Positions 62,855-64,000 of a DNA stretch of 64,000 nt are shown in pieces. Positions within the stretch are counted from its first letter, which is position 1, and each line of letters begins with the position of its first letter. The stretch covers positions 62,001 to 126,000 of the forward strand of contig DAONQC010000002.1 in NCBI GenBank assembly GCA_035409945.1, in the 5' to 3' direction. The position numbers and the translations under genes were made by a program. Under the pieces are notes generated by a model. It ran no database searches. It was not told the origin of the DNA and saw only the letters and a list, made by a program, of their open reading frames with translations. This stretch comes from MWEH01 sp035409945. GTDB taxonomy: Bacteria > Bacillota > Clostridia > Christensenellales > DTU072.

Positions 62855-64000
62855 AATTAAATTCCTCCAGCTGCTTTTGGATTTCATTCTCAAGAAATTT
62901 TCCAATACTAAAAAGTTTATCCAGATTGGTTTTATGCACATTCATCTTTGTTTCGAATTCAAATGGAGTTAGTTCAATATATTCAATTTTTACATCAAAA
63001 TATTCCCCTGCAGATAAAGAATAATTATTATCTTTAATATTTTTATAATCCACAACAACAGAAAAATTTTCAACACTTTCTTTGTTTATAAAAGTTAAAA
63101 TAATTTTTTCTATTTCAGTCGGCGTCAGTCTCTTTTTCTTTAATCCTTGACTATCTTGATACTCTTCTCCTAAATTTGACGCATCTATTAAAATAACCTT
63201 ATCCTGTGATTTACTCTTATCAAAGAATAATACAGAAACATTTGTCCCTGTGTTTGCAAATACATTAGTTGGCATCGAGATACAGCCATATACAATTTTG
63301 TCATCAACAATTTTTTTCCTCAGTCTCTTTTCAATGCCTTGTGATTTGTTTATAAAACCAGCAGGAACAACAATAGCCCCTTTCCCGCTGTCTTTTAATG
63401 AGTTAAGTACATGTTGTATAAAACATGTATATATCGCCATAGACTCTTTTTTCTTCGGCGGTACTGTAGGCACGCCAGCCCAAAACCTAGTTGTTTGAGC
63501 AGCTATACTTTCCCTCGTATCAGAAAAATCCATTTTAAATGGCGGGTTAGAAACAACAAAGTCAAATTGTCTTAATGTATGCCCGTCATCTGACCTATGA
63601 TATGGTAAAACCAATGTATCTCCTTGAATAGCATTGTCAAGGGAAGTAATTAGCCCGTTTAAAATTAAGTTCAACTTTAACATTTTATTGCTTTTTTGCG
63701 AAATGTCTTGTGAAAAAATAGTACACCTATTTTCCCCTATTTGATGTGCGAGAGCCATCAACAACGTTCCCGTACCAGCCGATGGGTCATAGCATTCAAT
63801 ATTATTGTATTCGCCATCTCCAACGAGTAGCCTCGCCATAATAGTTGCTATTGAATGGGGTGTGTAATACTCTGCATATTTACCACCTCCAGCAGTATTA
63901 TAGTCTTTTATTAAATATTCAAAAATAGCCGCAAAAAAATCGTAATGTTCTGAAAACGTTTCTTCAAACGAGAAATTAACTAACTTATCAACTAATGCTC
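62844..64000 (-). CDS. hsdM: Type I restriction-modification methyltransferase HsdM, 5' end beyond window
   Basis: N6-adenine methyltransferase subunit. The frame is open to the right window edge, so the N-terminus is missing; at least 385 residues are seen. YDPSAGTGTLLMALA is the SAM-binding motif I and VVSNPPFKM is the catalytic NPPF motif; YYTPHSIATIMA just before it is typical of HsdM. It ends EEFNYGA and overlaps hsdS by 11 bp. Confidence 0.95.
   Translation of the reverse strand, partial: ALVDKLVNFSFEETFSEHYDFFAAIFEYLIKDYNTAGGGKYAEYYTPHSIATIMARLLVGDGEYNNIECYDPSAGTGTLLMALAHQIGENRCTIFSQDISQKSNKMLKLNLILNGLITSLDNAIQGDTLVLPYHRSDDGHTLRQFDFVVSNPPFKMDFSDTRESIAAQTTRFWAGVPTVPPKKKESMAIYTCFIQHVLNSLKDSGKGAIVVPAGFINKSQGIEKRLRKKIVDDKIVYGCISMPTNVFANTGTNVSVLFFDKSKSQDKVILIDASNLGEEYQDSQGLKKKRLTPTEIEKIILTFINKESVENFSVVVDYKNIKDNNYSLSAGEYFDVKIEYIELTPFEFETKMNVHKTNLDKLFSIGKFLENEIQKQLEEFNYGA

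Noticed and set aside
1..64000. Insertion sequences, prophage or integrase genes
   Set aside because: No transposase with intact catalytic residues, no integrase and no phage structural genes are seen; the RAYT-like gene is the only transposase relative.

Overview
The window looks like a chromosomal segment of a low-GC, Gram-positive-type bacterium, most likely an uncultured gut member of the Clostridia. The DNA is visibly AT-rich. Start codons are preceded by AGGAGG-type Shine-Dalgarno sites, promoters are sigma-A type with 17-18 bp spacers, and TAA, TAG and TGA all serve as stops. The content fits a glycan-degrading commensal: beta-hexosaminidase, LacZ-type beta-galactosidase, a GH123-like protein, an FGGY kinase/aldolase operon, an ECF transporter, and large Ig-like and GLUG surface proteins. 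This placement rests on gene content only.

Layout: 1-12.4 kb holds two Ig-like lipoproteins flanking a RAYT-like protein that lacks the transposase histidines, and a four-gene operon (class III aminotransferase, FGGY kinase, dead aldolase homologue, active aldolase). 13.2-19.1 kb holds a GDPD-like phosphodiesterase, a PHP metallohydrolase with a small beta domain protein, a GH20 hexosaminidase and citrate synthase. 19.1-34 kb holds a 1,987-residue GLUG/MBG membrane protein, a DUF6067/GH123-like protein, LacZ and a second GLUG protein. 34.7-46.8 kb holds small lipoproteins (two are paralogues), tRNA-Ser(CGA), a LOG-like protein, an S26-like membrane protein, the pit-DUF47-yfbR operon, a pair of related membrane proteins and a degenerate ThuA-like protein. 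47-56.5 kb holds an APH-like pseudokinase, an HI0933-type flavoprotein with an ECF S-component, an archaeal-type phosphoglycerate kinase and type II GAPDH pair, and a divergent IleRS. 57-64 kb is accessory: a catalytically stripped DnaE/PolC-like protein, a WYL regulator, a CoiA-like nuclease, a small RNA gene with a consensus promoter and terminator, and hsdS/hsdM of a type I restriction-modification system running off the edge.

The most unusual property is structural. At many loci the stretch between a stop codon and the next terminator or promoter is filled with decaying tandem copies of the gene's own 3' end, with periods of roughly 75-200 bp and often 105-145 bp. Several 5' leaders similarly contain decayed copies of the gene's own ribosome-binding site and first codons. 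The copies are locus-specific rather than dispersed. The clearest cases are at 59.6-59.9, 25.5-25.7, 48.2-48.5, 50.2-50.4, 39.0-39.1 and 45.9-46.1 kb.

A second theme is the number of family members that lack the family's catalytic residues: the RAYT-like, aldolase-like, ThuA-like, APH-like, S26-like and DnaE-like proteins. These calls come from motif reading by eye, not from alignments.
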